Made by a program: the position numbers and the translations under genes | The notes under the pieces: model-generated | Told to the model about the DNA's origin: nothing | The model's database searches: none | Seen by the model: the letters and a program-made list of their open reading frames with translations, nothing else | Shown: positions 1 to 8,084 of the stretch, piece by piece | How positions within the stretch are numbered: position 1 is the first letter of the stretch | How the letters are laid out: the number at the start of each line of letters is the position of its first letter | Origin: Candidatus Zixiibacteriota bacterium | GTDB taxonomy: Bacteria > Zixibacteria > MSB-5A5 > GN15 > FEB-12 | Direction of reading: 5' to 3' | DNA length: 64,000 bases | Assembly (NCBI GenBank): GCA_020351995.1 | Contig: CP070674.1 | Location: forward strand, 1,323,145-1,387,144

Positions 1-48
1 ATTTTCGGCGGTCTCAGTCGGCATATCCTTTTTAGTAGCTTCGGCCAT
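1..48 (-). CDS. nuoG: NADH-quinone oxidoreductase subunit G, N-terminal fragment (probable)
   Basis: Only the first 16 codons are in the window, beginning ATG at 48 and reading MAEATKKDMPTETAEN before the left edge. It starts 5 nt after the stop of nuoF in the same direction, where nuoG normally sits, so I infer the large iron-sulfur subunit of complex I. The visible residues carry no diagnostic motif. The call rests on position only. Confidence 0.5.
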   Translation of the reverse strand, partial: MAEATKKDMPTETAEN

Positions 49-53
49 GCGTT

Positions 54-1388
54 CTACTTAAAGTCGAAATTCGTTTTTACCATACACTGTTTCTGGTCAA
101 TGTGATATTGCCACTCGTCACGCCAGTGTTTGATGGCGGACTGGATGGGCATCACGGCGGCGTCACCAAGCGGGCAGATGGTCCGGCCGAGAATATTGCC
201 GCATACATCCTCGATTTTCTCAATATCGCCCGGTTGGCCTTCCCCGCTTTCAATTCGATTAATCATCTGTTCGAGCCAGCTCGTACCCTCACGGCATGGT
301 GTGCACTTTCCGCACGATTCGTGTCGGAAGAAGTGAATCAGTTTCTTGATGACCCAGACGATACAGGCATCTTCGTTAAACACTATAACGGCGCCGGAAC
401 CAAGCATGGAGCCGACCGTTTGTAACGACTCGTAATCGAGGCCAACGTCAATCATGTCGGGTGTCAAGAACGGGGTTGAAGCCCCACCGGGTATCACGCC
501 TTTGAGCTTCTTGTCCTCAAGCATGCCATTACCGTAAGCGGGATCGTAGATGAGCTTCTTGAGGTTGAAACCCATCTCGACTTCGTAGTTTCCCGGGCGT
601 TTGACGTGACCTGAGAGGGAGAATATTTTTGTCCCTTTGGATTTTTCAGTTCCGAGCGAACCATACCAGTCGGCTCCCCTGTTAATTATGTGCGGCACAC
701 TGGCCAGGGACTCGACATTGTTGACAATGGTCGGGCAGGCATAGAGCCCCTCTATAGCCGGAAAGGGCGGACGCATGCGCGACATACCGCGCTCACCTTC
801 AACAGAATTGAGCAGGGCTGTTTCCTCGCCGCAGATATATGCTCCACCACCGGTGTGAACGATCATCTCAAGGTCGTAGCCGCTGCCGTGAATGTTCTTG
901 CCCAGATGGCCGTGCTGGTAGGCCTCGTTCATGGCCTGTTCCATGCGCTCACGACAGTGGTTGAATTCCCCGCGTATGTAGATGAACATCAGGTGACAGC
1001 CGATAGCATAGGCAGCGATGGCCATGCCCTCGATAACGCCGTGCGGATCACGCTCCATCAGAACACGGTCCTTGCAGGTACCCGGCTCGGATTCGTCGGC
1101 ATTGCAGCAGAGGTAGCGCGGCTTGGGGGATGCCTTAGGCACAAATCCCCATTTCATGCCGGTTGGGAACCCGGCGCCACCGCGGCCCCTCAGACCCGAT
1201 TTCTTGACTTCTTCGGTTACCTGATCAGCGGTCATGCCGTTGAGCACTTTTTTCCAGGCTTTGTATCCGCCGTGAGCTTGATAAGTACCGATCTCGTGCT
1301 GCTTGGGGTCTTCCACATACTTAAACAGATGCAGGTCTTTATGGCTGGCCACCTCGGCGGCGTTTGTTATGACCGGTGAATAAAACAT
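54..1388 (-). CDS. nuoF: NADH-quinone oxidoreductase subunit F (NADH/FMN-binding, 4Fe-4S)
   Basis: This is the NADH-oxidising flavoprotein of complex I: it binds NADH and FMN and passes electrons to a 4Fe-4S cluster (N3) on the cytoplasmic arm. The glycine-rich GRGGAGFPTG (residues 68-77) and the FMN-site stretch CNADESEPGTCKDR (95-108) are intact. The cluster motif CGKCTPCREG lies near residue 360, with the fourth cysteine in ILGRTICPLGD further on. At 444 aa it is full length with a normal C-terminus. Its ATG shares one base with the nuoE stop (TGATG), which indicates translational coupling in the nuo operon. Confidence 0.97.
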   Translation of the reverse strand: MFYSPVITNAAEVASHKDLHLFKYVEDPKQHEIGTYQAHGGYKAWKKVLNGMTADQVTEEVKKSGLRGRGGAGFPTGMKWGFVPKASPKPRYLCCNADESEPGTCKDRVLMERDPHGVIEGMAIAAYAIGCHLMFIYIRGEFNHCRERMEQAMNEAYQHGHLGKNIHGSGYDLEMIVHTGGGAYICGEETALLNSVEGERGMSRMRPPFPAIEGLYACPTIVNNVESLASVPHIINRGADWYGSLGTEKSKGTKIFSLSGHVKRPGNYEVEMGFNLKKLIYDPAYGNGMLEDKKLKGVIPGGASTPFLTPDMIDVGLDYESLQTVGSMLGSGAVIVFNEDACIVWVIKKLIHFFRHESCGKCTPCREGTSWLEQMINRIESGEGQPGDIEKIEDVCGNILGRTICPLGDAAVMPIQSAIKHWRDEWQYHIDQKQCMVKTNFDFK

Positions 1389-1864
1389 CAGGCTTCCGAC
1401 CTCAATGTCTCGAGTATACCGTCTACTTTCTCCCGCGTCAAATTCTCGTGGAAGTCATGATTGATTTGCATCATGGGCGCGGTCGAACACGAACCCAGAC
1501 ATTCCACAGAAATAAGGGTGAACAGGTTGTCCGCGGTGGTCTCCCCTTTCTTGATTCCCAGCTTGTCCTCCAGGTACGAGATCAGAGAATCGGCTCCAAG
1601 CAAGGCGCACGAGATGTTATGGCAAACCTGGATGAGGTACTTGCCCCTCGATTTCTTGGGGAACATAGTATAGAAAGTAGCCGCCTCGGCGATTTCCACG
1701 TACGGAACTTTGATCACTTTCGAAATCTCGTGATAAATCTCATCGTCGACATAGCCGAGTTGCCGGTAAGCCACTGTCAGAGCCGGCAGGATCCCCGATT
1801 TCTTACGAGGGTATTTCGCAGTCTTTTCTTTGATTTCCTGTATTGATTCTTGCGTCAGAATCAT
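1388..1864 (-). CDS. nuoE: NADH-quinone oxidoreductase subunit E (2Fe-2S, thioredoxin-like)
   Basis: This 158-aa subunit carries the 2Fe-2S cluster N1a of complex I and partners NuoF. The four ligand cysteines are visible at 81, 86, 122 and 126, in the usual CxxxxC...CxxxC arrangement (QVCHNISC and VECLGSC). The N-terminal helical part (ALTVAYRQLGYVD) is also typical of the family. The start overlaps the nuoD stop by 4 nt (ATGA). Confidence 0.97.
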   Translation of the reverse strand: MILTQESIQEIKEKTAKYPRKKSGILPALTVAYRQLGYVDDEIYHEISKVIKVPYVEIAEAATFYTMFPKKSRGKYLIQVCHNISCALLGADSLISYLEDKLGIKKGETTADNLFTLISVECLGSCSTAPMMQINHDFHENLTREKVDGILETLRSEA

Positions 1865-3033
1865 CTGTCAACCTCGCCCAGTACAATGTCAACCGAGCCG
1901 ATGGCACACACAACGTCCGAAAACAGCCCACCTTCAACCAGTTTTGGCAGAGAGGCCAGGTTGATGAACGACGGCGGGCGTACCCGTACCCGGTTAGGTT
2001 TGTTGGTCCCGTCGCCGGCAATATAGAATCCAAGCTCACCTTTAGGTGCCTCAACAGCCTGATAAACGGAGCCACAGGGGGCCTTAAACCCTTCGGTAAT
2101 AATCTTGAAATGGAAAATCATTGACTCCATTTTATAGAGGATGTCCTCCTTCGGCGGAAGAACAACACCTGGGATATGAGCCCGATAAGGTCCCTCGGGC
2201 ATGCCATCAATAGCCTGCTGTATTATCCGTAGCGACTGTTTGATCTCCTCAACGCGTATCAGGTAGCGGTCGTAGGCATCACCCTTTTTACCGAGCGGGA
2301 TCTGGAAGTCGAAGTTTTCGTACCCGCTATAAGGATTGGCTTTGCGAACGTCATAATTGACCCCACTGCCACGAAGCATCGGACCTGACAGGGAATAATC
2401 GATAGCATCTCCGGCCGATATAACCGCCACGTCCCTTGTTCTTCGAATAAAGATCTCATTGGCCGTGAGGAGATCTTCATAGTCTTTGACACCCTGCGGA
2501 ATTTGTTTGAGGGCTTTTCTGACAAGTTTGTCAAAATCCCTGGGCAGTTCATGGGCCAGACCACCGATTCTGATATACGATGTCATCATCCTCTGGCCGC
2601 CGCAGGCTTCATAGATGTCGACGATTGATTCGCGCTCGCGGAAGGCGTAAAGAAGCATCGACATGGCCCCCAGGTCAAGAGCGTGCGTGCCGAGCCAGAC
2701 GAGATGTGATTTTATGCGAGTCAGCTCCGCGAGACAAACTCGTGCCCACTTAACCTTCTCCGGAACATCAATATCCATCAGCTTTTCCACCGCGAGGCAG
2801 TAGCCGAGGTTGTTGGACATCGGAGAGAGATAATCCATGCGGTCGGTAGCCGGCAAAGCCTTATAGTAAAGCTTGCTTTCCATGGTCTTCTCGATACCGG
2901 TGTGGAGGTATCCGATGACCGGAGTGGCCTTGATCACGCGTTCACCGTCCAGCTCCAATACAACCCTGAGCACACCGTGGGTTGACGGATGCTGCGGGCC
3001 CATATTAAGGGTGACAGTCTTGCCGGCGCTCAT
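1861..3033 (-). CDS. nuoD: NADH-quinone oxidoreductase subunit D (49-kDa, quinone site)
   Basis: This is the 49-kDa-type subunit that, with NuoB, forms the quinone-reduction site of complex I. It opens with the family signature MGPQHPSTHGVLR and ends with the conserved DIVLGEVDR. The length of 390 aa matches stand-alone NuoD, so it is not fused to NuoC as in enterobacteria. It overlaps nuoC upstream by 4 nt (ATGA) and nuoE downstream by 4 nt. Confidence 0.97.
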   Translation of the reverse strand: MSAGKTVTLNMGPQHPSTHGVLRVVLELDGERVIKATPVIGYLHTGIEKTMESKLYYKALPATDRMDYLSPMSNNLGYCLAVEKLMDIDVPEKVKWARVCLAELTRIKSHLVWLGTHALDLGAMSMLLYAFRERESIVDIYEACGGQRMMTSYIRIGGLAHELPRDFDKLVRKALKQIPQGVKDYEDLLTANEIFIRRTRDVAVISAGDAIDYSLSGPMLRGSGVNYDVRKANPYSGYENFDFQIPLGKKGDAYDRYLIRVEEIKQSLRIIQQAIDGMPEGPYRAHIPGVVLPPKEDILYKMESMIFHFKIITEGFKAPCGSVYQAVEAPKGELGFYIAGDGTNKPNRVRVRPPSFINLASLPKLVEGGLFSDVVCAIGSVDIVLGEVDR

Positions 3034-3563
3034 CTGATCACCTCAGGCGGTTCGTCTTTATTCCAGCTGAAAGCGGGAACTTCCCATGTAAGGGGGAAAT
3101 CCTTACGCAAGGGGTGGCCTTCGAGATCATCCGGCGTCAGAATCTTTGTCAGGTTGGGATGTCCATCAAAATGGATTCCCATGAGGTCGAACACCTCGCG
3201 TTCCAGCCAGTTGGCGCCGGCCCAGAGGCCGGTCAGAGACTGGACAGTTGGCTGCTCCTCAGGCAAAGGCACTTTAATAAAGAACCGATACCGGTTTGAG
3301 ATGGAATAAAGGTTGTATACGACCTCGAAGCGTCCGTCCTTTTCCTGCTCGTGATTCAGCCAGTCGAGAGAGGTTATGTCCGACAGGTACCTGACATCGA
3401 GCTCTCCGTCATCGAGCAAGGCCTGGCAAATGTCCAGCAAGCGGTTGGGCTTTATGTAGAAGGATTGCTGGTGTCTGAAGTTGTCTTCTTTAATTACCGC
3501 GTCGGCGAATCGCGAGTCGAAAAAAGCTCTTACCTTATCTACCATAGCCGTCGAAAGTTCCAA
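3030..3563 (-). CDS. nuoC: NADH-quinone oxidoreductase subunit C (30-kDa)
   Basis: A 177-aa subunit of the peripheral arm of complex I that supports NuoB and NuoD and has no cofactor. The C-terminal signature is clear: EVFDLMGIHFDGHPNLTKIL followed by the DDLEGHPLRKDFPL motif. It sits in the canonical B-C-D order, 47 nt after nuoB. Nothing in the sequence suggests loss of function. Confidence 0.95.
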   Translation of the reverse strand: MELSTAMVDKVRAFFDSRFADAVIKEDNFRHQQSFYIKPNRLLDICQALLDDGELDVRYLSDITSLDWLNHEQEKDGRFEVVYNLYSISNRYRFFIKVPLPEEQPTVQSLTGLWAGANWLEREVFDLMGIHFDGHPNLTKILTPDDLEGHPLRKDFPLTWEVPAFSWNKDEPPEVIR

Positions 3564-3610
3564 TTTTCACAAGCTCCGATTTCAGTATTACCTTGGTTGG
3601 CGGCGCGGTT

Positions 3611-4114
3611 TTAAACAGCTTTCCGTCCCCATTCCTGGCGAGAATCTTTCAGGGATTCCTTTTCAACCTTCTCTTGTAGCTTAAGAATACCTTGCATTAG
3701 CTGTTCCGGGCGCGGAGGGCAGCCAGGAACATATATGTCAACAGGGATGATGCGGTCGACACCCTGAAGTATCGCGTAATTATTAAATATTCCACCGCAA
3801 GAGGCACATGCTCCCATAGCGATGACCCATTTAGGATTGGGCATCTGTTCATAAAGTGTCTTGATGACGGGGGCCATTTTCATCGAGACTCTGCCCGCCA
3901 CTATCATCAGGTCGGCCTGACGAGGGGATGGTCGCATGACTTCCATGCCGTACCGGGCCAGATCAAAATGGGCAGCGAAGGTCGAGATCATCTCGATAGC
4001 ACAACAGGCCAGGCCGAAGCCCAGCGGCCACATTGAGCGCTTGCGAGCCCAGTTTACCATCTTATCCAGGGTGGTAAGTATTATTGAATCCGGAATCTTT
4101 TCTTCTAATCCCAT
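3611..4114 (-). CDS. nuoB: NADH-quinone oxidoreductase subunit B (cluster N2)
   Basis: This 167-aa subunit holds 4Fe-4S cluster N2, the last electron carrier before quinone. Its ligands are visible as the adjacent CysCys at 37-38 ([10 protein letters not shown]), a cysteine in GACASCGG (103/106) and Cys132 in VPGCPPRPE. The [12 protein letters not shown] stretch is the usual family hallmark. The start overlaps the end of nuoA by 10 nt, so the two are read in one transcript. Confidence 0.97.
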   Translation of the reverse strand: MGLEEKIPDSIILTTLDKMVNWARKRSMWPLGFGLACCAIEMISTFAAHFDLARYGMEVMRPSPRQADLMIVAGRVSMKMAPVIKTLYEQMPNPKWVIAMGACASCGGIFNNYAILQGVDRIIPVDIYVPGCPPRPEQLMQGILKLQEKVEKESLKDSRQEWGRKAV

Positions 4115-4461
4115 TTGAACGCTCCGCGGCCAAGCTCATAGAGATAGCCAATAAGGATGACACCGACAAAGACCGAGATAATAATGAAACCGTACAGGCC
4201 CAGATCTCGCGAGACGACAGCCCATGGATAGAGGAATATGACTTCGATATCAAAAAGGATAAATGAAATAGCGACCAGATAGAATTTAACCGGAATTGGG
4301 TCTTTGGTGGAGCCGACCGGTTCCATTCCGCACTCGTACGGGTCGTTTTTCTTGCCCATTCTGGTTCTGCGGCCGAGAATAACAGAGAGTACGGCGAAAG
4401 CGACGGCTATCACGCCAGCCAGAATTAAGAGCAATAAGATTGGGAAAAAAGTCTCAAACAC
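4105..4461 (-). CDS. nuoA: NADH-quinone oxidoreductase subunit A
   Basis: A small three-helix membrane subunit of complex I (118 aa) and the first gene of the operon. It shows the conserved loop [11 protein letters not shown], followed by [22 protein letters not shown], the strongest signature of NuoA/ND3. The start is GTG at 4461 with GAGG about 10 nt upstream; no in-frame ATG fits better. A predicted promoter lies immediately upstream. Confidence 0.96.
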   Translation of the reverse strand: MFETFFPILLLLILAGVIAVAFAVLSVILGRRTRMGKKNDPYECGMEPVGSTKDPIPVKFYLVAISFILFDIEVIFLYPWAVVSRDLGLYGFIIISVFVGVILIGYLYELGRGAFKWD

Positions 4462-4492
4462 CGATGTAAATCCTCAAGTAAAACAATCCGTA

Positions 4493-4521
4493 ACTTTAGC
4501 CAATATACGTATACTTGTCAA
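4493..4521 (-). promoter_or_regulatory. Sigma70-type promoter for the nuo operon
   Basis: On the minus strand a perfect -35 TTGACA (4516-4521) is followed after 17 nt by TAAAGT (4493-4498, 4 of 6 matches to TATAAT). A start site near 4486 would leave a leader of about 25 nt before the nuoA GTG. Confidence 0.6.
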
Positions 4522-4669
4522 GGTATTTTGGCCTTGCCCGATGATTATTTATTGCTCGCGCCAAAATCCCTGCCCGACGAAGTTACTGTATGACACGATC
4601 TTATTGGGCACCTAATTGGGAGCAGCAAAACGCCAGGCGTGACCTTGGTCCAGGCGGGGTCGTCAACGC

Positions 4670-5083
4670 TCATTCGTCGATGGTGATTTGATAGCCACTG
4701 ACGTTCTCGTGGTTTTCGAAAAGATATACTATATCTTCGGGATCGAACGGTCCGTAAGCGGTAGAATAGCCATAGAATCTGAGGTGCTTCTGCCCCGGCT
4801 TTTCCTCCATCCAGCCGCCCCCCCGGAGGCGGTAGGAATCGGCGTATATACCGTACAAATCCGGTTTTCTTATCCAGCCGGAGGGAATGCCACTGATGTC
4901 GCAAAAACGCTTGACAAGTCCCGCGTGGTAAGAAAACTCCTTAACCGAACCATAAACGAAGATTAACCGGTCATCGAAAGAGAAAATAACGAATTTTGAG
5001 ATTACAGACTGTTCAGGGTTTTCGTGCGACTCCCCGGTAGGGCCGCCCGAAGAGAGGTTGATAATTTGCGCTGACTGAGACAT
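4670..5083 (-). CDS. Janus/PHPT1-like putative protein-histidine phosphatase
   Basis: This 137-aa protein matches, by eye, the Janus/Ocnus family that includes animal 14-kDa phosphohistidine phosphatase PHPT1. The catalytic histidine context FSYHAGLVK has His at residue 53. It is followed by a glycine-rich LRGGGW (86-91), then HLRFYGYSTAYGP (100-112) and a C-terminal GYQIT strand. These correspond in order to EYHADIY, CLGGGRI, VYGYSMAYGP and YEVTW of PHPT1. I chose the ATG at 5083, 2 nt after the PHP gene stop. A longer in-frame start at 5146 would add 21 residues inside that gene. Family recognition is from memory; substrate is unknown. Confidence 0.7.
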   Translation of the reverse strand: MSQSAQIINLSSGGPTGESHENPEQSVISKFVIFSFDDRLIFVYGSVKEFSYHAGLVKRFCDISGIPSGWIRKPDLYGIYADSYRLRGGGWMEEKPGQKHLRFYGYSTAYGPFDPEDIVYLFENHENVSGYQITIDE

Positions 5084-5085
5084 AA

Positions 5086-6141
5086 TCAGGTTTCGGTGGC
5101 AATCCTGATATGATTTGAGAATATCCACCCGCGCCCATTTTTCCATACTTCTATCCTGTAAATACCTTGCCTGACATCGGTAAACTCGAGGTAATCAGAA
5201 TGGCATTCAACGACAGTACGGCCGTTATGAACCAGTTTGATCTGCGCAGGCTCGGGAAGTCGGGTCTTCAGGCGGACTCCCTCAGGGTACGGTAGCCAAC
5301 CCCCGCAACTGACAGTTTTAGACGATGATTCGGCTACGAACTCGAAGTCATCCGCAATCCCCCAGCGCATATTAGAGAAAAAGAGCCTGCAATCGCGGAT
5401 AGCCTCGTACAGTTGCTTTTTGGCCACCTCGAAATCAGACGACATCCTTTCTTTCAGGAGCAAGTGGGATCGCAGACATCGGAAGTGCACTTTATAGGGG
5501 AAGATTTCCACGGTGAAGGGCCCGGCTTTGATTGGGAACGCATGAGCGTCGGCACCAGCCAGGCCAACTACTTTCCGGAACATGTTGAGTTCATCCCATT
5601 TCCGCAGGATCCTATCAGTAGGACCTTCCATTGACCTCCTTGGTGAGAACGACATCATCAGCTTGTTATAACGAGTGAGTTTTTCCATCCATTCCGACAT
5701 CTGATTCCACAACTCAATCCCCACAAATCCGTCGACGGACCAGTCAGTCCAGGGGTAAGCCGGATGGTCTTCCAGCGCCGTGCGAATCTCGTCAGGATGA
5801 GCGAGAATCCCCAGTGCTCCATCGCGGGCACCGGCTGCCACGTATTCAGCGACAGTCATGTCAGCCGGATAAACTCCGGGCGATTCGAACAGGAGATAAT
5901 GATGGTGGTCTCTGACGTCATTATGTTCATAGCCAATTACGACAAGGGTGTCGCCGTAGAAGCCTTCCAGGCCGCGCTCGCGGTTGCTCAGCGTCATGTG
6001 GTCGCTGAACATCATGAATTCGAGTCCAGCATCGCGCCCGATCCGGACAACCTCGTCGAGCGTCTTGGTCCCATCGGATTCGGTGGTATGAATGTGGATG
6101 GCCCCGCTATAAGCGTACCAATCACCGACTTTCTTCGGCAT
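5086..6141 (-). CDS. PHP-domain phosphoesterase with C-terminal beta domain
   Basis: This 351-aa protein has a PHP (polymerase and histidinol phosphatase) metal-dependent hydrolase domain. Metal ligand motifs are HIHT near residue 18, SDH near 47, a glutamate in GYEH, HPD near 121 and GADAH near 200. The last ~90 residues look like a small beta-sandwich (SYLEFTDVRQGIYRIEVW), as in PHP proteins that bear a carbohydrate- or sugar-phosphate-like appendage. It overlaps the MFS gene upstream by 20 nt and is followed 2 nt later by the PHPT1-like gene. The substrate cannot be read from sequence. Confidence 0.8.
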   Translation of the reverse strand: MPKKVGDWYAYSGAIHIHTTESDGTKTLDEVVRIGRDAGLEFMMFSDHMTLSNRERGLEGFYGDTLVVIGYEHNDVRDHHHYLLFESPGVYPADMTVAEYVAAGARDGALGILAHPDEIRTALEDHPAYPWTDWSVDGFVGIELWNQMSEWMEKLTRYNKLMMSFSPRRSMEGPTDRILRKWDELNMFRKVVGLAGADAHAFPIKAGPFTVEIFPYKVHFRCLRSHLLLKERMSSDFEVAKKQLYEAIRDCRLFFSNMRWGIADDFEFVAESSSKTVSCGGWLPYPEGVRLKTRLPEPAQIKLVHNGRTVVECHSDYLEFTDVRQGIYRIEVWKNGRGWIFSNHIRIATET

Positions 6142-7459
6142 CTTCTCTCCCGTGGGTATCCGGTACTTTCCTAAATATGTAGAGTCCGATGAGCATTATC
6201 AAGCTTAGTGATAATACGGCCATTTTATACGGCAGTTTGACGTAGTCGTCGGGGTGAATGTCCAGAAGGTTCACTGCCATCTTTCCCAACACTCTGTCGG
6301 CATTAAACAGGTATACGATAGTGGTCCATACGAGTGGTCCGATGATAGCGGCCGCCCGTCCGGAGAGCGAAAATAGGCCGAAGAAACGACCCAGTTCAGC
6401 CCTGGGCACCAGCTCAGCCAGCAGCGGACGAGTGGTGGTCCAGAGCCCGCCAAGCAGAATGCCTATGATCGAGCCTAATATCCAAACCACTGTTACACTA
6501 TTAGTGAACACGAACGTGGCGAGCGATATAATCCATCCCCAGATGATCAATATGAGCAGTTTCTTCAGGGACCAGTGCTCGGCAACTTTGCCCATAATGA
6601 ACGAGCCGAGAACCGCCGAGCCTATCGAGATCATGAGAAAGTAGTGCATGTGCGCCTCTCGAAAGCCGATCACAATTGAGCAGTAGAGACCAATATTTAT
6701 AATAACGGTCATGGCGGAATCTTCGAAGAAGTAGTCAGAAATCAAGAAGCGGAGTACTCCGGGGTACTTGCGGGTAGCCGTGACTCCTTCCCAGACTTCT
6801 CTGTAGGATTGTCTAAAATTGGTTCTCCGCGGAACAGTGATCTTGGCTTCCCGGACCCACCAGAATAGCGGAAGTGAGAATAACATAAAGAGGAACGCTG
6901 TGGGGAGAAACGACGCGACCTTTCCCCCGCCTTCGAGAAAAGGAATGTTGATCGAGAATACCTCACCGGTGACAAAAGCAAGACCCACGACGGTACCAAC
7001 CGCCGAGCCGACATATCCAAGAGCCACGCCCGCTCCTGACACGAACCGAGCCTTCTGGCCATCGGCAACGGAATAAAGCAGGGCGTTATAAAACGGTTGG
7101 CCGGCCTCATAGGAGAAGTTAGCCACAATAAAGAGCATAATGGTAAGTATCAGCATCGATGCCGGTACGAAGGCCATCAATCCCACCGCCGCACAGCAAC
7201 TCAGTGTGAACAGAAATACGAATAGTTTCTTCTTGGTGGAGTGATCCGACATGGCTCCGAGAGCCGGGAGGAGCACAGCGGCTACCAGCATTGATACGGA
7301 AAAGGGAATGTCGAAATAGCGATCATCCTTACCCAGATCTTCGATGATATATCGCTTGAGATAAAGCGAAACGATATTCATGGAATAGATGGTATTGGCG
7401 AAATCATAGAGAGTCCAGCCAACAACATCTTTCCTCCACACGGAGGTGCTGTTGTCCAT
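6122..7459 (-). CDS. MFS transporter, UMF1/Atg22-like
   Basis: A 445-aa polytopic inner-membrane permease of the major facilitator superfamily with about 12 hydrophobic segments. The N-terminal motif VGWTLYDFANTIYSMNIVS closely resembles the UMF1 (Atg22-like) subgroup. A GAMSDHSTKKK loop marks the conserved MFS cytoplasmic loop after helix 2. Members of this subgroup in bacteria are mostly uncharacterised exporters, so the cargo is unknown. Its 3' end overlaps the PHP gene by 20 nt, so they are likely expressed together. Confidence 0.85.
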   Translation of the reverse strand: MDNSTSVWRKDVVGWTLYDFANTIYSMNIVSLYLKRYIIEDLGKDDRYFDIPFSVSMLVAAVLLPALGAMSDHSTKKKLFVFLFTLSCCAAVGLMAFVPASMLILTIMLFIVANFSYEAGQPFYNALLYSVADGQKARFVSGAGVALGYVGSAVGTVVGLAFVTGEVFSINIPFLEGGGKVASFLPTAFLFMLFSLPLFWWVREAKITVPRRTNFRQSYREVWEGVTATRKYPGVLRFLISDYFFEDSAMTVIINIGLYCSIVIGFREAHMHYFLMISIGSAVLGSFIMGKVAEHWSLKKLLILIIWGWIISLATFVFTNSVTVVWILGSIIGILLGGLWTTTRPLLAELVPRAELGRFFGLFSLSGRAAAIIGPLVWTTIVYLFNADRVLGKMAVNLLDIHPDDYVKLPYKMAVLSLSLIMLIGLYIFRKVPDTHGREDAEESR

Positions 7460-7462
7460 TAC

Positions 7463-8023
7463 CTACAAACCGAGTTGATCTGATATGGTCATCATGCCAT
7501 CACGGACCAGTACAAGGAACTCTCTTAGTTCCAGGCCGAGGTTAGACGAGGCAGCCATGTTTTCCCGGCTGGCTCCAGCCGCGAAACGCTTTTCGTCAAA
7601 GCGGCGCAGCATAAAGTCACCGTCGACAGAGGCCAGCTTTTTATCGGGGTGCATCAGGGCGCAGGCAACAATAAAGCCGGTGGCCGGGTCAACCGAATAG
7701 AGCGCCCAGTCCATCTTGTTGTTACATGGCACGTGGCCGGGGTGGGCATGAATAGCGTACAACATATCCTCGGGGAGGCCGAATTCTTCCAGCCACTTTT
7801 CGGTGATGTAGGTATGGTTAGCTTCGTCGTTTTTGGTCTCATTGTAGTCGAGATCGTGCAGAAGACCGGTCATTCCCCAGTACTCGATATCCTCACCAAT
7901 ATGATCGGCTAACTTGCGCATGCCGGCCTCAACAGCAAGGATGTGCTTTAACAGATTATTGACGCCTATCTTTTCTTCAACCAGCTGATAGGCTTGCTCG
8001 CGAGTTATATTAAGTTGTGGCAT
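7463..8023 (-). CDS. HD-domain (HDIG-type) phosphohydrolase
   Basis: A 186-aa single-domain protein with the HD superfamily metal site: an upstream histidine in LKHILAVEAGM, the HD pair in LLHDLDY, and downstream histidines in AIHAHPGH, with a late aspartate in SVDPATGF. The layout is that of small HDIG proteins acting on nucleotides or phosphoesters. It lies 3 nt upstream of the MFS gene. No strong ribosome site precedes the ATG at 8023. Confidence 0.82.
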   Translation of the reverse strand: MPQLNITREQAYQLVEEKIGVNNLLKHILAVEAGMRKLADHIGEDIEYWGMTGLLHDLDYNETKNDEANHTYITEKWLEEFGLPEDMLYAIHAHPGHVPCNNKMDWALYSVDPATGFIVACALMHPDKKLASVDGDFMLRRFDEKRFAAGASRENMAASSNLGLELREFLVLVRDGMMTISDQLGL

Positions 8024-8084
8024 AAAAGCAAATAAATTATTCGATGAACCCTAAGTCAAGCGCCTTATCGACGCGGGGATAAGC

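Noticed and set aside
690-1379. 229-aa plus-strand frame opposite nuoF
   Set aside because: Antisense to conserved nuoF motifs and without family features.
5084-5146. Longer start for the PHPT1-like gene
   Set aside because: The added residues lie inside the PHP gene in another frame; the ATG 2 nt after the stop fits the family length.
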